Shown: positions 1 to 12,643, numbered from the stretch's first letter. The stretch: DNA of 64,000 nt from Gigaspora margarita (GCA_009809945.1 WTPW01001146.1:80991-144990); one strand, 5' to 3'. The notes: generated by a model not told the origin, from the sequence alone. Numbers and translations: made by a program.

Positions 1-1635
1 TTTTTTTTTTTTCGTTTCATTTTGTTTTTTTATTTTTAGTATTTTTTTTGTTTTCGTTTTGTTTTTTGTTTTCGTTTTGTTTTTTTTTATTTATTTTTTA
101 ATTTTTTTCATTTTATTTGGCACTTTACAAGAAAACTAGACCAATATGAATTCACAAGCCAACTCAAATATCCAACACTTTGCAAGAATCCTTCTAAATC
201 TTCAAGAACACTTATGATATAGTTAGGCGCAAGTTTTCGCAAGTTCTCACTTATTTATTTTCTTTTTTAATACTTTTTGTTTTTTTTTTTGGTTTTTTTT
301 TTAAATTTTTTTATTAATTTATTTTATTCCGGTACTTTGCTAGAACAAGCTTCTTTAGAAAAATAATTTAGTTAGGCGCAAGTATTCGCAAGTTTTCACA
401 AGTTAACCTAGCACTTTACAAAACACAACTAGGTTTCAACAATTTCTGAATTTGAACTCTTACTTCAGAGAAATAGAGATTTGGGTCTTCGTTTATTTTT
501 TTTTATTATGTTTGCTTACATATTTTGGTTTTTTTTTTACTTATTTTTTTACTTTTATTTTATTTTATTTATTCCTGACTTTCTTTGGAACTTTGCAAGA
601 AACAACCTGACTTTCCGGCACTTTACAAGAACACCAACTCTAACTTCTCCGCCACTTTGCAAGAACATACTATATTTTCCGACAATTTCAAAAACTCCTA
701 CACTTTTGAGAAATAGTTTTTTTTTTTTTACTTCTCTACTATTTTTAGGAAGTAGTGAATATGAGCAAAGAGAAATAATAGCTAACTGCGGGTGAGAAAA
801 ATAAGTGTGTAAAGCTAGTATTATGCGACAAAGTGCGAAAGTAGTTTAAATTATTACTATTTTTTCATTTTCATTTTTTATTTTTTTATTTTTTATTTCT
901 CTACTATTTTTAGAAAGTAGCGAATATAATCGAATATAAGCGAATATTATTATGTAGAGCTAGTATTATGCGACAAAGAGCGAAAGTAGTTTACAATATT
1001 ATTATTTTTTCATTTTTGTTTTTTTTGTTATTTTTTACTTCTTTACTATTTTTAGGAAGTAGCGAATATAAGCGACTATAATCATTAAAACAAAGAAGAG
1101 TGAGGAAAATTAGTGTGTAGAGCTAATATTATGCGATGAAGTGCGAAAGTAGTTTAAAATATATCTATTTTTTTGGTTTCATTTTTTTTGTTATTTTTTT
1201 TTGTCTTTTTTTTCATTTTTTTTCGCAAAGAATATATAATAATATATAATAAAATATATTTAATTTAAAATGTATAATAATAATAATAAATGAATAAATA
1301 TAAAATTTTATATTAAATTGCGAAACCTTGTGAATACTCTGTAAAATGTTTAAAAATAAGTATACAGTATAATAGTATTGATTAGACGATTATTACTGAT
1401 TATTACCGATTACTAATTTTATCGATAGTTCTCGTCAGGGGGTATTTAAATTCGCATTGTTGCGATTTAGTTCGAATTGTTGCGATGTAATATTACGTAA
1501 TTTTTTACGTATGTATTTCATAATCTTCCGTAATTGATAATTGCGAAATATTCTGCATCGATTCAAAATTCTTGTGCAAGTTTTCGGGCCATAATAACTT
1601 ACATAAGATTACCTTTATATAATTCGCTGATGTAG
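1..1635 (+). mobile_element. Family T TIR element, copy 1 (left end outside window)
   Basis: T-rich non-coding DNA with many short GCACTTTGCAAGAA-like motifs (about 125, 175, 410, 588, 618, 651) and the phrase GTTAGGCGCAAG (222, 363). These recur in the same order in the complete copy at 57276-59065. The right end has GTAATATTACGTAA-type palindromes, then AATTCGCTGATGTAG at 1621-1635, which matches the right terminus of the complete copy. The element ends at the first G of the P MITE beside it. The 104-codon frame at 481-795 is a T-run artefact. No transposase is visible, so this copy is non-autonomous. Confidence 0.7.
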
Positions 1636-2097
1636 GGGGGTTCCCCCCAACATAACGCAATGTTTTTATAAAAATTTGTCTAAAACTTGACCCAGTAGTC
1701 CAAATTGGATGATTTTGGTACCATTCGAACCGTCTCGAGGAGAGAAAACGAATGGTACCAATTTCATTTGATTTGGATCACTGGATCACGTTTTATTAAC
1801 AAAATACTATTGGTCATTATGTTTTCTTATAAAATTACTATAAAATCAATAGTATTTCGTTAATTAAACGTGATCCAGTAATCCAAATGAAATGATTTTG
1901 GTACCATTGGATTCGTCTCACAGAGACAAATCGAATGGTACCAAAATCATCCAGATTGGATCACCGGGTCATTATATATTCAAGTTTTTGTAAAATTTTA
2001 TATATAAATATACGGATTTTTAAAAATTTTTTTATATAGTAGGGGGGGATCAAGAGCTACTATGTAGGGGTACATAACGTTATTTATGGATGCCCCC
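1636..2097 (+). mobile_element. Family P MITE (PIF/Harbinger-like), left end lost
   Basis: Nearly collinear with the complete copy at 13040-13575. Both carry two internal palindromes built on GGTACCATT...AATGGTACC around a GTCTC core. The right end ATAACGTTATTTATGGATGC followed by CCCC is intact, but the left TIR is missing. The T element ends exactly where the left TIR should start, so T probably inserted there. Non-coding. Confidence 0.75.
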
Positions 2098-2160
2098 AAA
2101 ATATGAAACTAAGAAGTTAGATCTTGGAGAAAGCCTGAAAAAATTAAAGTACAAGGAGAT

Positions 2161-3525
2161 TACCAATATACAACATAAATTTTGAGGTTCCTAGGAGGTC
2201 CCTCTTATTGGTAATTCAAGACTGGAGTTGATCGTCCAAGAGGCAATTTCTTTTTTAGAAAACTATGAGTATCAGGTTGAGCATTATGAAATTACAAGTC
2301 AATGTACCTATGGTTTTGTTTTTGTACATAAAAAACTAATTAAAAAAACTTTGACAGTTTGGATGACTTGTTCTTCTAAATTCTATTTACAAGACCAACA
2401 ATCATAATTGGTGCTTATTTATCTTGTACATCTGCGATAGTTATGGATGTTGGGATGTTTTAAATAAGTAATGAAAAAAGTAATATAGTCATGGAAGCAT
2501 TAAAAATAATACAGCATTTTGAATGCAGTTGGATGCCTTGATACTTTCTTTTTAATCAAAGTAACATAGAAGCCAATGCTGTCAAGTTAGCTTTCTCAGG
2601 TTTTCAAGTAGGTGAGCAAGAATATGATATTCTTTATTGTACTGTACATGTTAACAAACCTGGTTAAATAAGGTGTATGATGTAAAAACCTGAAATGAAA
2701 TGATTCATGCCATGCATAAACAGACAATGGTCGGTTGTGAGGAGGTTATTAAACAAGCAGTTGCAAACTGCCCTATCCCTGCTGTAAAAAAATATATAGA
2801 ACAAAATTATGCTAAAAATACCCGCCAGTGGGCTCTTTGAGCTTGCCAACATTTACCACTTCTCTTGCAAATGACTTCCACCAACCCTCTAGAATCATAC
2901 CATAGTGAATTAAAATGAATGACTTCTTCTCACCACAGTCCAATTGATGCATGCAATAAAATTGTAATACTTGATATGAAAAAACGATCAAATTTGGAGT
3001 ATGTGGCTTTCAAATTTCATACTAAAAGAATATCAATAGTTGGAATTGATCATGAAATTCTTAATGAAATCCACAAACTTCCCTACTCTATACAAAGGAT
3101 AGTTGTTGATGAATTTCTTGCTATTAAAAAAAGATTGGAAAAAGGTAAAGAAGCTCCGAGTTTGGCATTATTAGATTGCCAATATGCTGTTACTTACTAC
3201 CTTGCAAGCATATCTTTCACAACCATATTTATGGTAGGAATAAATTATTAACTATTAATGCTTGGATAAGATTTTAACAAATGTTCGAAGATAGTGGGTT
3301 TGAAATATACATGCATCAAGAATTAGTCGAAGTCAAAAAACCAGAGAGGACTAAGCAGAAAGGGCACCAAAAATAGATGAATGAAAGTGAATGAGCTAAT
3401 GGAACGTGTTTGTGATATGTACTGGAGGGTCAAGGAAGAAGGAAATGCTGAACAAACCAATACTTTCATTAGAGAATTAGATTTTCACATTGAGCCAGTT
3501 CTAATAAATCATCAAATTTATTAAA
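2161..3525 (+). pseudogene. MULE transposase remnant with SWIM zinc finger
   Basis: Conceptual translation in shifting frames gives a Mutator-like transposase C-terminal half. About 2560-2650 reads SNIEANAVKLAF and CTVHVNKPG. About 2700-2900 reads a helical stretch, then NPLESYHSELK, a typical MULE motif. The open stretch 2919-3251 (ATG at 2919) continues with VAFKFHTKRISI and DEFLAIKKRLEKGKE. A frameshift near 3190 breaks the SWIM motif (C-x-C then C-x-H; here CQYA..., then FHNHIYGRNKLL). The tail to 3525 reads NELMERVCDMYWRV-like residues. Stops include TGA at an expected Trp codon (2838). Dead copy; the catalytic DDE part is not readable. Satellite begins directly downstream. Confidence 0.72.
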
Positions 3526-6500
3526 GAGGCAAGTATTGTAACAGATTAAAATAAAATATATATACTGTAGTATAAAAAATTGACAAGCCATCAAAAAATA
3601 ATTTTTTTGGGTCACATTTTTTAGGGTTAGGGGTTAAGAGTAGAGTTTGTATTAAACAAGTATAATTGGGTTTTAGAGGGTTAAATAGAAACCCACATTT
3701 CATTTTAATCCGATTTCATTATGATCCATGAACTTTAATGTTAATTAAAATTTTGTAGTATAATTAATAGATTATTTATTATAATTTTTATTTTAGTTAT
3801 GCAATATGCAAGAATGGATCCGCAGTGGTGCAAATGAAATAGAAAAAAAAAATTAGAATTATGATTTCGATAGTCTGATCAACTAGCATAGTTTTATTAG
3901 AATTAGATAGTTTTATTTGAATTAGATAGTTTTATTAGAATTAGGTTAGATAGGTATCAAAAAAAAAATAATCATAATAATAAAAAATAAAATACTTATC
4001 ATTGATCATTGGTATCATTCTGCAATGAATTTTTTTTAGAATTCGATAATTAAATTTGTAAAGTATTTGATATTAAAAGTGATTCAAAAGTATTAAAAAA
4101 TGATTCAAAAGTTTATTGTTGCAGATCGTAATGAAATCGGATTAAAATGTAAAATGAAATGTGGAATTCTATTTAACCTTCTAAGACCTACTTATACTCG
4201 TTTAATATAATCTCTAAACTAATCCCTAACCTTAGCCCCTACTAATTATTTTGGCTTGTCAATTTTTTTTTATACTGTACATATTTCATTTTAATCTGTC
4301 ACATTTATTATTGCTGCAGATCGTAATGAAAACAGATTAAAATGAAATGTGGCCTCTCTAAGACCCACTTATACTTGTTTAATATAATCTCTATGCTGAA
4401 CTAACCCTAGTCTTAGCCCCTAACCCTAAAAATGTGCCCAAAAATTTTTTATTGGCTTGTTAATTTTTTTGTACTATACATATTTCATTTTAATCCATCA
4501 CATTTATTATTGCTGTGGATTGTAATGAAATCAGATTAAAATGAAATGTGAAATTCTATTTAACCCTCTAAGACCCACTTATACTTGTTTAATATAATCT
4601 CTACGCTAAAACTAACCTCTAACCTTAGCTCCTACCCTAATTATTGGCTTGTCAATTTTTTTATAATGTACATATTTTATTTTAATCCGTCATATTTATT
4701 ATTGCTGTGGATTGTAATGAAATCAGATTAAAATGAAATGTGGAATTCTATTTAACCTTCTAAGACCCACTTATACTTGTTTAATATAATCTCTACTCTA
4801 AACTAACCTCTAACCTTAGCCTCTAACCCTAAAAAATGCACCCAAAAATTTTTTATTGCTTGTCAATTTTTTTATACTGTACATATTTCATTTTAATCCA
4901 TTAGTTTATTAATGTCAATTTAGTTAGTCTTATTAAAATTCGGTTAGATAGGTATTAAATAATAATAATAATAATAATAAATAATAAAATACTTATCATT
5001 GGTATGGTCGTGCAATGAAATTTTTTAGAATTTGATAATTAAATTTGTAAAGTATTTGATATTATGGTCCGGTGCAAAAATATTGATACACCAATCTATA
5101 TATAATAAAAAATTTTTTCTAAAATTTAATATAAATATTTAAATAACTTTATTTATTGTTTATGTTTTGGGAAATATTTAAATATAAATTTTATTAAAAA
5201 AGTTAGTTTTTATAAAAACTTTTATTAATTAATTATTTTTTTAATTTGTAAAATATAAAAATATAAATATACTAAAGTTAAAAAATTATTTTATCTATAT
5301 ATAAAAATTTTTAATTTTTAATTATCTATTTATAATTTTTTTATACTAAATAAAACAAGTTCTAAGTTATCTTTTAATATAATATTTATTATCTTTTTAT
5401 AAACATTTTTTTGTATAATTATTTTTTAAAATTTAATATTTTTTTAAAAAAAAGCAAAAAAATATCTTTTTAAAAAAATATATTTTTGTTACTAATTTAC
5501 AACTTTATACAAGTTTATATTGTATAAATATATTGTTATATATATGCTAAATATATAGTTAAAATTTTAGCTTAATTGAATCTGTAGTTGTTAAAATATA
5601 ATTTTTTAAATATTTAATGATATTTACTATATATAAAATTACTATATATAGTATATATATAACTTTATTATAATAAATTAGTTTTTAATTTATATTTTAA
5701 TAACTACTAATCCAATTAAGTTAAAATTTTAACTGTATATTTAACATATATATGGCAATGCAGTTGCATAGTACAAGCATATAAAGTTGCATATTGAAGG
5801 CAAAAATATATTTTTTTTAAAAAAATTTTTTTAAAATTTTTTTTTTTTAAAAAATAGGATTTATTAAAAATTTTATATTGAAATAAATTTACTATAAATT
5901 GATAATAAAAATTATATCAAAACGTAGCTTAGGTCTTCCTTTATTTTATATAAAAAAATTATAAATAAATAGTTAAAATTAAAAAACTTTTATATATAGA
6001 TAAATATAGTTGCTAGTTTTGGTGTATCAATCTTTTCGCACCGGACCATAAAATGATTCAAAAGTTTATTTTTTGCGGATCGTAATGAAATTGGATTAAA
6101 ATGAAATGTGGAATTCTATTTAACCCTCTAAGACCCATTAATATAATCTCTCCTCTAAACTAACCTCTAACCTTAGCCCCTAACCCTAATTATTAGCTTG
6201 TCAATTGTTTTATACTATACATATTTCATTTTAATCCGTCACATTTATTATTACTGTGGATCATAATGAAATCAGATTAAAATGAAATGTAAAATTCTAT
6301 TTAACCCTCTAAGACCCACAATCTTAGCCCCTAACCCTAAAAAATGTGCCCAAAAAAATTTATTTCATTTTAATCCGTCACATTTATTATTGCTGTGGAT
6401 CGTAATAAAATTGGATTAAAATAAAATGTGGAATTCTATTTAACTCTCTAAGACCCACTTATACTTGTTTAATATAATCTCTACACTAAAACTAACCTCT

Positions 6501-7545
6501 AACCTTAGCCTCTAACTCTAATTATTGGCTTGTCAATTTTTTATACTGTACATATTTCATTTTAATCTGTCATATTTATTATTGCTATGGATCGTAATGA
6601 AATCGGATTAAAATGAAATGTGGAATTCTATTTAACCTTCTAAGACCCACTTATACTTGTTTAATATAATCTCCTTAGCCCCTAAACCTAAAAATGCGCC
6701 CCCAAAATTTTTTATTGCTTGCCAATTTTTTTATACTGTACATATTTCATTTTAATCCATCACGTTTATTAATGTCAATTTAGTTTGTCTTATTAGAATT
6801 AGGTTAGATAGATATTAAATAATAATAATAATAATAATAAATAATAAAATACTTATCATTGGTATCGTCATGCAATGAAATGTTTTAGAATTCGATAATT
6901 AAATTTGTAACCTATTTGATAAAAGTTTATTGTTGCGGATCGTAATGAAATTGGATTAAAAATGAAATATAGAAATCGATTTAACCCTCTAAGACCCACT
7001 TATACTTGTTTAATAGAATCTCTACTCTAAACCAACCTCTAACCTTAGCCCCTAACCCTAAAAAATGCGCCCAAAAAATTTTTATTGGCTATTCAATTTT
7101 TTTTACTGTACATATTTCATTTTAATCCGGCACAATTATTAATGTTAATTTAGTTTATCTTATTAAAATTAAGTTAGATAGGTATATATTAAAAAAAAAA
7201 ATAAAAATAAAGATAAAAAATAAAATACTTATCATTGGTATGGTCAGGCGCTCACCAAGTATCATTTTTATTATATACGTATGCACAGAACTAAAAAATA
7301 ATATTAAAATGATTCAAAACTTTATTGTTGCGGATCGTAATGAAATCAGTATTTAACCCCTTATACTTGTTTAATATAATTACTCTAAATTAACCTCTAA
7401 TCTTAGCCCCTAACCTTAAAAAATGCGCCCAAAAAATTTTTATTGGCTTGTCAATTTTTTTATACTGTACATATTTCATTTTAATCCTTCACATTTATAT
7501 ATTATGTCAATTTAGTTTGTCTTTATTCAAAGAATACATAAATTT
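3526..7545. repeat. ~200-bp satellite array with inverted first unit
   Basis: Degenerate tandem repeats. Each unit carries GGATTAAAATGAAATGTGG, then TTCTATTTAACCCTCTAAGA, CTTATACTTGTTTAATATAA, CTTAGCCCCTAACCCTAA and TACTGTACATATTTCATTTT. Units begin near 4138, 4330, 4532, 4723, 6093, 6276, 6414, 6606, 6954 and 7340. The first unit (about 3526-3725) is in reverse orientation. A second module (TTAGGTTAGATAGGTAT with an ATA run, then TACTTATCATTGGTAT) recurs at about 3940, 4930, 6795 and 7165, giving a higher-order pattern. A TA-flanked transposon splits it at 5065-6048. Non-coding. Confidence 0.8.
5065..6048. mobile_element. TA-flanked TIR element in the satellite (Tc1/mariner-like)
   Basis: The ends are TGGTCCGGTGC...GATACACCA and its inverted complement (about 29 bp, few mismatches). 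TA is duplicated at 5063-5064 and 6049-6050. Removing the element restores GATATTAAAATGATTCAAAAG, which matches an unbroken satellite copy near 4075. The 984-bp interior is almost pure A+T and has no coding capacity, so the element is non-autonomous. Confidence 0.85.
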
Positions 7546-8222
7546 TTAAGGATTATTAATTTTTAAAATTCTTTCTTTTTTTTCATAATTTCAAACAAAG
7601 ATATCTTGGCAACCGCGAACTCAATGAATTTTTTTCAATTTGATTCTATAGATATATAGAATTAAAATAAAAAAATTCAAATTTGATTGTGCAGTTGCCA
7701 TCCAAAACTTCAAAAAATTCAAACCATATATTAAAAAACTTCATAGCTTTGAGTGAAGATATCTCGGCAACCCAACAATGTTTGTTTTTAATACTACAGA
7801 TAGATCTATAGAATTAAACATAAAAAAAAATTTATTGAATTTTGTTGATGGTTGCCAAGATATTTTTGCTCAAATTTTTAAAAAACGCCTATCAAATAGC
7901 TGCGACAAAATTTTTCAAACTTTGAAGATATCTCAGCACAATTCAATTATTATTTTGATAGGCGTTTGAATTTTTAAAAATTTTGAGCAAAGATATCTTA
8001 GTAACCATCCAACAAAATTTGACAACCTTTTTTTATTTTAATTCTATATATATATATAGAATTAAAATAAAAAAAAGTTCATCGAATTTGGTTGAGCGGC
8101 TGTTAAGATATCTTCGCTAAAATTTATAAAAAAATTTGAATTTTTAATAATCACAATGTGATTATTGACTACGTAATTGATCACGTGGGTACATGGCTTT
8201 AGCGACCCTCATATTTAGTAAT
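7546..8222. repeat. Palindrome-rich spacer with a family Z right end
   Basis: Several inverted repeats centred on TATAGAATTAAAATAAAAA (about 7645-7680 and 8030-8075) alternate with AAGATATCTTGGCAACC-like segments (7600, 7755, 7855, 7990). The short open frame at 7778-7969 lies inside these and is not gene-like. At 8178-8205, CACGTGGGTACATGGCTTTA followed by GCGACCCTC matches the right terminus of the family Z insertion at 61301-61600. No gene seen. Confidence 0.5.
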
Positions 8223-8237
8223 TGTAATATATAAAAT

Positions 8238-8358
8238 GATGCACAGTAATACATAACAATGCATAGTAATTCATAGTGATGCATAGTGATGCATAACAAT
8301 GCATAGTAATGCATAGTGATATATAGTAATACATAACGATACATAGCGATACTTAGCT
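8238..8358. repeat. ~10-bp minisatellite, ATGCATAGTG type
   Basis: About twelve degenerate copies of a 9-10-bp unit (AATGCATAGT, GATGCATAGT, GATACATAAC). The same array recurs at 30958-31075 in the solo LTR, so it is part of that repeat. The 60-codon minus-strand frame across it (8162-8344), which reads as a Tyr/Met/His-rich repeat peptide, is an artefact of the array. Confidence 0.75.
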
Positions 8359-8372
8359 CAATAGCTATAAAC

Positions 8373-9929
8373 TAAGGATGGCAAATGTTTTAAAACATCA
8401 TGTTTTAAAACATGTTTTAAATGTTTTAAAACATTAAATTTTTTAATAAAAAACAATAAAAATCAAATATTTATCTATTGACCAATCAGATTGCAGAATT
8501 TAATCACATGATTATATCATATCTAAAATTCCAAAGGGGACCATTCTCAGTTATACAACCTGCCGATCACTTACGAAAAGCTCTGACCAATCAAATTATT
8601 ATAAAAAATAATTAAAATGCGAAAAAAATAAAAATTAATTAAAAAGTAAAAAATTATAATAACAATCTTTAACATTAAAAAAAAAAATTATAATAACAAG
8701 AAGAATATTAAGTTTTAAATTTAAATTAATTTCCTGAATGTAATTAAGACTGCAAACTTGCTTTTTTTATTAATTCGTTTATATATAACTAAATCAACTA
8801 ATTTCTACTATATGCCGTAATAAAAATTTTTATAATTATACGATCAACTTATATTTAATCCAAAACACATATATTTTACATAACCTCTACAATACAACTA
8901 TTATAATTAGTGAAGATATTAATACAATTAATGCATAGATAATTGATATCGATTCTTATTATAATCTAAACGATATTAAAAAAACTATATATGGGGGTAG
9001 GTCAATAGAAAAAGGACAAATCATTTTAGTAAAATTTTTTTAATTTTTAAAATATTTTGACTACTATTTAAACAAATTTGCCAAAAATTTGATTATTTTA
9101 ATCTTGAAATTATATAGAATTAAAATAAAAAAAAAATTATTAAATTTATTAAGATAGATGTTACGATATTTAAGCTTAAAGTCAAGAAAACTTTTACTTG
9201 GAAAAAATTTGACCCTTTTCTATTGACTCACCCCCATATAGTTAATTATCTATAGTAATATTTACTATATAATTGGAATATTTCTATATATACAGTATAT
9301 ATAGTAATAATTAAATATACTACCTTACCTTTACTGAATCGTTACCTCTTGGTTTTACTTTTTTTTCCTCCGTTTTATATACAAAATTTAGTTAACAAAG
9401 TGGTTTTATACTTTGAACTATATACGTTTTAAATATAACTTTACTAAGAGGTAACAATATAACAGCGTGGGATTAACTGGGATTAAAGAAATATGTTGTA
9501 GCGCAGCTTGAATACTTTAAGTTTGCTTAGAAGACTTTTTGTCTTTCATAGCAGGGTTTAGTTATGCGAGCTTTCTAAAAAAGTATTGTAAAACAATATA
9601 AAAAAAGCTTTTATCAATTGTGTAACTGATTTACAAATGATGGGACGGTCCCTCTTGGAATCTAAAATAGCTACCTATCTGAAGTTGCTACTTTAAATAT
9701 ATATATCACCTAGTTAGAATTATGTACATATATGAAGATTTAATTTTAGAGCTTAATATTAGTCATATGCTACTTTATTCATCTAAAGTAGCAACTTGGA
9801 TCAATTGCAACTTCAGATTCAACATTTTTATATAATAATTAATAAAAAACACAAAAAATGTTTTAAAACATGTTTTAAAACATGTTTTAAAACACAAAAA
9901 AATAAAAAACATGTTTTTTGCCATCCCTA
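8373..9929. mobile_element. hAT-like element, non-autonomous
   Basis: The ends are TAAGGATGGCAAATG and, inverted, TAGGGATGGCAAA. Both carry subterminal runs of the palindrome GTTTTAAAACAT. The flanks CTATAAAC (8365-8372) and ATATAAAC (9930-9937) match at seven of eight positions, an 8-bp TSD. The uninterrupted paralogue near 31090 reads AGCTATATAAACTCTC, supporting an insertion. Other internal inverted repeats include TTACCTCTTGGTTTTA against ACTAAGAGGTAA (about 9345/9440). No open frame of note. Confidence 0.8.
8992..9236. mobile_element. ~245-bp MITE nested in the hAT-like element
   Basis: The ends are TGGGGGTAGGTCAATAGAAA and its inverted partner ending TCTATTGACTCACCCCCA, with near-perfect arms of about 30 bp. 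The flanking bases are an AT run (TATA on both sides), so a TA duplication is likely but cannot be placed exactly. Non-coding. Confidence 0.65.
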
Positions 9930-10030
9930 ATATAAACTCTCTATATTTCTTTTAGTTTTAAATAGATCCAGACATTGTATTTTATATTACTTATTTTATA
10001 TTCACTATTATTAATAAACTTTGAGGATTT

Positions 10031-11310
10031 TAAAAACTCTTCCCATCGATTACTTGTTCAAATTTCCAAACAAAAGAAAAACAAAAAATTTTCTTTAGTA
10101 AAAGACGATGCAACTATTAGTACTGGTTTTTATAAAGGTCAACCAGGACCCTGAAATATACATAGATAGGTCAGGTATGAGTTTGCTTATTTTTGAGGTT
10201 TTTTATGCAGATCTTTTCATTTATAGTAATATTTTTGCTTATTTTTGAAGTTTTTTCTGCAGAACCTTCCTTTTTTAGTAACCCTATAATTAACCTGACC
10301 TATCTATGTATATTTCGGGGTCCTGGTCAACCTTTTGTACTATTCAGAAGACTTCTTTATATATTCGGCACGCAAGCCAGAAGTATTGGTTGTGCAAGTT
10401 AACTAGTAGTGGGCGCTCTTGGTACAAGAAATTCTAGTAAAAGTTTTTTTCATCGACAAAAGTACTATAGCTGGCTAGGCGGTAAACTTAAAAATGAGTT
10501 TTTTAATACTCTTCTTAATGATTTTTGGCTACAAGAGCAGAAAAACCATATATTTACTACCACATTCTCGCTTGGAGTTTTTTTTCTGAAATTTTGGACA
10601 AAAAGTGGAAAGTTCACTATACCCCCTCCAAAAGATCAGCACTGTTGTTCCTATCCTAATCGGGAAGAAGGCATGCAAGTTGATAAACAGGAACAGACGC
10701 ATAATGAGACATAATGCAAAGGAGTAGACTGATTTGCAGAAAATGAATTCTAGAATATTCTTTTTTATACACATATAATACTTAGACCAGATGATTCCTT
10801 GTACAGTATTATATAATTTTTATCACTTATAATTTTCTTTTACTTCTTTTTTATCAAATGTATGTCAGGCCATAGACTTTTTTTTGCTTTATTTATCTTG
10901 TTTTTTTTTCTTTTTTGGTCATTTAGTTAGTTTTTTCCCTTTTTCTATTCCCTTTTTTTTCGATCCCTTATATACATTTTCATATATCAGTAAATTTTTT
11001 TTTTTTATTATACAATTATGGTTAGTAAACATCTCTGCCAAGATCTAGGTAGAAGAAGTTTTAAAGAAAGTTGGTGGTCATGACTGGCTGTAGATCCATA
11101 CCAGTGATCTATTCTTTGGAGTTAATGAAACCTTGGTAATAGTGAGACAAAATCTACTCTGGCAGGTCACGGATAAGTGCCTTCAGTAACTGGACGAATT
11201 ATATTTTAATTGTAAGGTTTTTAAAACTGGAAGTAGGATAGTATTTGTATATGTACTTTATTTCTCTTTAAATAAAATATAGTATGACCACCAGGTTAAA
11301 ATTTAAAAAA
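10031..11310 (+). mobile_element. Poly(A)-tailed retroposon or retrocopy with long TSD
   Basis: The insertion splits the LTR repeat. The sequence AATAAACTTTGAGGATTT (to 10030) is repeated as AATAAACCTTGAAATTT just after the insertion (about 11313), a 17-18-bp TSD. A run of twelve A's (about 11299-11310) precedes the right copy, and an AATAAAATA signal lies near 11272. Together these are hallmarks of target-primed reverse transcription on the plus strand. The body has longer non-repetitive stretches than its surroundings, including an open stretch 10409-10714 that starts with GTG and is rich in Phe, Lys and Asn. I do not recognise a protein. It could be a LINE 3' end, a SINE or an mRNA retrocopy. 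An S MITE sits inside. Confidence 0.6.
10145..10324 (+). mobile_element. Family S MITE, copy 1 (hAT-like)
   Basis: A 180-bp element with ends AGGACCCTGAAATATACATA and an inverted partner closing GTATATTTCGGGGTCCT. The TSD GGTCAACC is perfect at 10137-10144 and 10325-10332. The interior repeats TTGCTTATTTTTGARGTTTT twice. The small frame at 10193-10402 crosses the element border and is not a gene. Confidence 0.9.
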
Positions 11311-11876
11311 AAAAAATAAACCTTGAAATTTCTAAAGAACAGATATCTTGAAATAGCTCTCTTGTTAAAATTAATAAACTATTTATTATTTATTGTTGTC
11401 TCTTTGAACTCTCTCAAAGAAGTATATAGTTTTCTACAGATACTGTATTACCGCAAAATAATGATCATAGGCGTTATTTTAAAAATTGTATCCCCTAAAA
11501 ATAGCATACTGGGTTTCGAAATAATGCCCATGCGCGTCCTGAAATAGCGCACACCATATATAGCTTGATTATCTAATTTTATTCAAACAAACTGAATAAC
11601 TTTATTTAAATATCTGGAAAACATATGGGATAAGGGTTCGCTACTCTTGGCGGCTCAAATATATAATCACATTTCCCACTACAAATACATATATTTATCA
11701 CAACAGCAAACGAAAGGGACACCTATAATGTTCTATCTGTCTCTAGGTAAAGAGATGACCCAAAACCATTCACAGATAAAATGCCTTCATATAGAGGGAA
11801 ACCATCAAATCTTCCCATAGCTGTAAAGAGAATCAGTAACTATGTTCCTGCCAATTTGAGCGAGGTTCATTCTTAT

Positions 11877-12150
11877 GGTTCTTGCACTGCCACTTGCAGC
11901 CGTGGAGCCAAATACAGCAACTGGTCCTTGCACTGCCACTTGCAGCCGTGGAGCCAAATACAACAACTGGTCCTTGCACTGCTACTCGTAGTCATGAAGC
12001 CAAATATAACATCTGGTCCTTGTACTGCTACTTGCAGCTGTGAAGCCAACTATCTCTGGTCCTTGCACTGCCACTTGCAGCTGTAGAGCCAGGTACTTAA
12101 CAGGTCCTTGCACTGCTAATACAGCCATGAAGCCTGGTATAACAAAAAAA
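11877..12150. repeat. 46-bp minisatellite, about six units
   Basis: Units begin near 11877, 11921, 11967, 12013, 12056 and 12102. Each contains GGTCCTTGCACTGCCACTTG, CAGCCGTGGAGCCAA and a variable end. It is much richer in G+C than its surroundings. Because 46 is not a multiple of three, each unit is read in a new frame, so overlapping frames on both strands (11781-12086, 11982-12212, 12097-12294) are artefacts. Confidence 0.85.
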
Positions 12151-12643
12151 ACAACAGTGCTTGCTTGAATTCGGGTGAATAAGGAAGGGAGATACAAGAT
12201 GAGTGATAGCAAAAAGAAAGATAACCTTTTTCACTGAGATTCTTGGCCTTAAATACTCCTCCCGTATCACTGATTCATAATTGACCACAGTCATTATCCC
12301 TTACCCCTATTACTGATCTAACAATCATAACCATGTGAATTTAAAATCATATGCAAATCTTAAATTACCTGTAAATACAAGTTACAAAATCTCATGACAA
12401 TAATCAAAGAATAACCATAAAAGGATACATATCAAAACCTGTACATAATCGGTTATAAAGTCATCTGATTTCACAATAATGATCACCCTGTCACTTTGTT
12501 GACAAGCTTTTCATTTTCAAATAAATATTCATGCACATGGGTGCTATTTTGAATATTTTATACATATTTGCTTAAAAAATCAGGTTACCTCAAAATAGCG
12601 CATATGCACGCATTCAAAATAGTACACAGGTGATCAAATCACC

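Noticed and set aside
481..795. 104-codon plus-strand frame rich in Phe and Leu
   Set aside because: It is a product of T-runs in family T, with no start context or homology, and overlaps the repeated GCACTTTGCAAGAA motifs.
8162..8344. Minus-strand peptide with repeated Tyr/Met/His
   Set aside because: It is a translation of the 10-bp minisatellite.
8238..8358. CRISPR-like array
   Set aside because: The units are adjacent 10-bp minisatellite copies with no spacers, and the genome is eukaryotic.
10409..10714. 101-codon frame as a real gene
   Set aside because: It has no ATG (the first codon is GTG), no motif I know, and lies within a retroposed copy. It is mentioned in the retroposon entry only.
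11781..12294. Cys/His-rich repeat protein suggested by SCTATCSRGA-like text
   Set aside because: The underlying repeat is 46 bp, so the frame changes each unit. Openings occur on both strands.
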